A stretch of DNA of 8,569 bases from assembly GCA_913045395.1 (NCBI GenBank), contig CAJWPV010000040.1, forward strand, positions 1 to 8,569, in the 5' to 3' direction. Below are positions 8,001-8,569 of the stretch, in pieces. Position numbers and translations under genes: made by a program. Each line of letters opens with the position of its first letter. Within the stretch, counting starts at the first letter, position 1. The DNA is from an uncultured Verrucomicrobiota bacterium. GTDB taxonomy: Bacteria > Verrucomicrobiota > Verrucomicrobiia > Limisphaerales > UBA1096. The notes beneath the pieces are model-generated. The model made no database searches. It saw only the letters and a program-made list of their open reading frames with translations, and was not told the origin of the DNA.

Positions 8001-8450
8001 GTCGCCCACTCCCTGGCGAGCGGCGATTTGTCGTGAGTAATTCTCCATTATCCACTGGCGCTTTGCTTTTATGGATATCAGTTCCATGTCCTGTTCGTGT
8101 AGGAACGGCGATTGAATAAGGCTGATCTCCTCACGCTGCTGCCGAACAGTCTCGGTGACGTAGACCGTACCGTCGGAACTGACCCCAACCCCCATGATCG
8201 GCTTGGGCATGGAATCGCCCCCCATGACAGGCACCGCCAGCAGTCCGTCACGCCCGATCAATGTGCCTGAAACCACGGGCCGCTTGGCAGCGACCGCGTC
8301 CGCAGCCATATGGGCAGTCGCACTCTGCATCGCCATTGAAAGCAGCAGGATCATTAGTTGACTATTAACGATTCTTCCAAGGGATGTTTTGGCTTTGGGC
8401 GTAGGCGTCCAAACACGCTTCGATTCTTTAAGAGTCGATTTTTGGCTCAT
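5031..8450 (-). CDS. PVC-type membrane-bound dehydrogenase / CxxCH haem-binding protein
   Basis: The 1139-residue product has the modular form of the large exported c-type cytochromes of Planctomycetota and Verrucomicrobiota. A long basic n-region precedes a hydrophobic segment (about 30-50, QLMILLLSMAMQSATAHMA), taken as a signal peptide or anchor. Residues about 60-485 form a beta-propeller dehydrogenase-like domain with three calcium-loop-like motifs: DYNGDGKVDVRDL, DENADGVYDKATLF and DTDGDGVSDRRE. Residues about 490-970 are HEAT-like helical repeats. The C-terminus is a cytochrome c domain with Cys1020-x2-Cys1023-His1024 (CSKCH) and Met1116 in VGTMPDP as the likely second haem ligand. The family is thought to oxidise sugars or alcohols, but substrates are mostly unproven. 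I chose ATG 8450; the frame stays open to ATG 8564, but those 38 codons overlap the remnant of another gene and look non-coding in this frame. No Shine-Dalgarno sequence is seen at 8450. Confidence 0.9.
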   Translation of the reverse strand: MSQKSTLKESKRVWTPTPKAKTSLGRIVNSQLMILLLSMAMQSATAHMAADAVAAKRPVVSGTLIGRDGLLAVPVMGGDSMPKPIMGVGVSSDGTVYVTETVRQQREEISLIQSPFLHEQDMELISIKAKRQWIMENYSRQIAARQGVGDYNGDGKVDVRDLSVRSEKIYTLQDENADGVYDKATLFADGFNKALTGVAHSVTPIDGHVYTTIIPDLWKLTDTDGDGVSDRRESIAHGFAPHIGYGNHDLHSIVQGYDGKLYWSMGDRGVDVLTKKGTRVSNPHSGCILRCNPDGSEFEVFASGLRNCQYFDFDNHGNIFTVDHDADFQGERERLVYLPEGSDSGWRMYYQYRNTTLVRAAREDLYNPWLVEKMWVPFHKGQPSHLLPAIENSWNAPAAFSFQPGTALGGAYRDHFFLGGNGDIRAFRMIADGAGFKRQGDHIPIQGLAWQVLTSTFGPDGRLYFTLWRPSGGMSQLWTLQAGTDTQKMVQVKAILAKGFNKQTVVELLALLGHTDRRIRQQAQFALVARREIKALHVLAADRKAEFLPRLHSLWGLGQLKHRDRDLLAVLCADDSDELRAQTARWAGELGFDPDNRIPVLLRDPSPRVRLMAGIACGKLKSKNALGALTELIVAADNKEPVLRHAGVTGLVGVATPRELEAYAGYPSEAMRIAAVVALRRLRAVKELTAFVNDASPQVMSDAVRAIYDEAAPQTFVEHPKALAAVAAALDPQHSAPVNVRAIAANRRLGTIASAKRISGFLATPNLSRALRVEALYALQSWPQASTLDPIDGRYFPIPAGDLDTLSAAIGPEIWSLANDADDKVSRRAIAVLQSIKPNKAQRDQVAGFILDEGQRSAVRKAWLRWLRKQDLALFTSVGVKALYSKSPELRVVAAQELTGAKQGRSAVNSYLLATLKNSGDTVELQRAIKMVPRLPSKKSIIEQLVKELIAGRIAPDIQLEVLETATTATRDYTELKLQLEQYQNSINKEGVMTRYGVALQGGDAEKGRGIFFGHAQAQCSKCHALKQIDKQVGPSLEGIAKRHSREYLLQSIVDPQAEIVPGYGIVTVQLTDGRTVSGTLMSESDNGITVNLPDNSRESFATSEIKSQSKPVGTMPDPKTILNLRQIRDLVAYLATMN

Positions 8451-8455
8451 CAGAC

Positions 8456-8461
8456 ATTTTA
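8456..8461 (-). promoter_or_regulatory. Possible -10 element for leaderless transcription of the haem-protein gene
   Basis: On the minus strand, TAAAAT (five of six to TATAAT) ends five bases before the ATG at 8450. Transcription would start at or next to the ATG, giving a leaderless mRNA, which fits the absence of a Shine-Dalgarno sequence. No -35 is recognisable at the expected spacing, so this is weak. Confidence 0.25.
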
Positions 8462-8491
8462 GTGAGTGGAGTCGGGAGGGAGTTGTGAAGG

Positions 8492-8506
8492 GGTCATGGC
8501 GTGACC
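8492..8506. repeat. Short inverted repeat GGTCA-N5-TGACC
   Basis: A perfect five-base inverted repeat with a five-base spacer lies 42 to 56 bp upstream of the ATG at 8450. It overlaps the stop codon of the serine-hydrolase remnant. It could be an operator for a dimeric regulator, a weak hairpin or chance. There is no T-run, so it is not a typical terminator. Confidence 0.3.
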
Positions 8507-8569
8507 GGTTGTTCTGTCTCAATGTCGCGGTAGCCGAATCCCTTCGCAAGAACGACCTTGTCATCTTTG
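8494..8569 (-). pseudogene. Truncated remnant of a beta-lactamase-like serine hydrolase (runs off the window)
   Basis: In one minus-strand frame the last 76 bases encode a stretch containing VVLAKGFGYRDIETEQPVTP, followed at once by TGA (8494-8496). This closely matches the conserved N-terminal segment of class C beta-lactamase / penicillin-binding-protein-like serine hydrolases, usually written as V-x-AKGFGYRDxExxxPVTPDTLF. In those proteins the segment comes just before the catalytic SxxK motif, so an intact gene would continue for about 300 more residues. Here the frame stops straight after VTP and no SxxK or YxN motif follows in any minus-strand frame before the haem-protein start. The reading is a 3'-truncated gene or pseudogene whose 5' part lies right of the window. 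A one-base shift after VTP gives D-P-F-T-T-P-S, faintly like the expected D-T-L-F-x-I-G-S, so a frameshift with later decay or deletion is possible. Confidence 0.6.

Noticed and set aside
7113..8036. A 307-codon open frame on + opposite the haem-protein gene.
   Set aside because: Composition is that of an antisense shadow of a GC-rich coding gene, with no recognisable domain or start signal. The minus-strand gene here has clear family motifs.
8451..8564. N-terminal extension of the haem protein starting at ATG 8564.
   Set aside because: The 38 extra residues are Arg/Ser/Thr-rich with no domain, and another minus-strand frame of the same DNA encodes a recognisable serine-hydrolase segment.

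Overview
The window looks like chromosomal DNA from a PVC-group bacterium, most probably a Verrucomicrobiota member (a planctomycete or Lentisphaerota member is the alternative). The strongest evidence is the large gene at the right, which has the beta-propeller / HEAT-repeat / C-terminal CxxCH haem architecture almost confined to Planctomycetota and Verrucomicrobiota. Secreted sulfatase and esterase genes, sparse Shine-Dalgarno signals and moderately high GC (judged by eye) fit the same group. No genus-level call is possible from the sequence alone.

Layout, left to right: (1) the 3' part of a tRNA-Glu(CUC) gene, cut by the window edge; (2) 28 bp later, a small RelE/ParE-type toxin gene on + with no antitoxin in view; (3) a convergent HNH-endonuclease gene on -, whose stop codon is 1 bp from the toxin stop; (4) a 121-bp divergent intergenic region; (5) a secreted family S1 sulfatase on +; (6) converging on it with a 21-bp gap, a secreted two-domain esterase on - (CE15/glucuronoyl-esterase-like domain followed by a second alpha/beta-hydrolase domain); (7) upstream of that on -, after a 142-bp gap with a plausible promoter, a very large PVC-type haem protein; (8) at the right edge, on -, what appears to be a truncated remnant of a beta-lactamase-like serine hydrolase gene. 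No stretch longer than 300 bp lacks a gene.

The right two thirds encodes three exported proteins that would fit the breakdown of a sulfated, esterified acidic polysaccharide: the sulfatase removes sulfate, the esterase cleaves uronate or acetyl-type esters, and the haem protein could pass electrons from oxidation of a sugar-like substrate. This joint role is inferred from gene content and adjacency; the genes are on different strands and are not one simple operon. The left third (tRNA, lone toxin, HNH nuclease) looks like small accessory cargo beside a tRNA, but no integrase or repeated attachment site is visible.

I see no CRISPR array, insertion sequence, rRNA or clear defence system. The most noteworthy items are the tandem-domain esterase with two complete-looking catalytic triads, the serine-hydrolase remnant fused by position to the start of the haem-protein gene, and the orphan toxin with a C-terminal extension.
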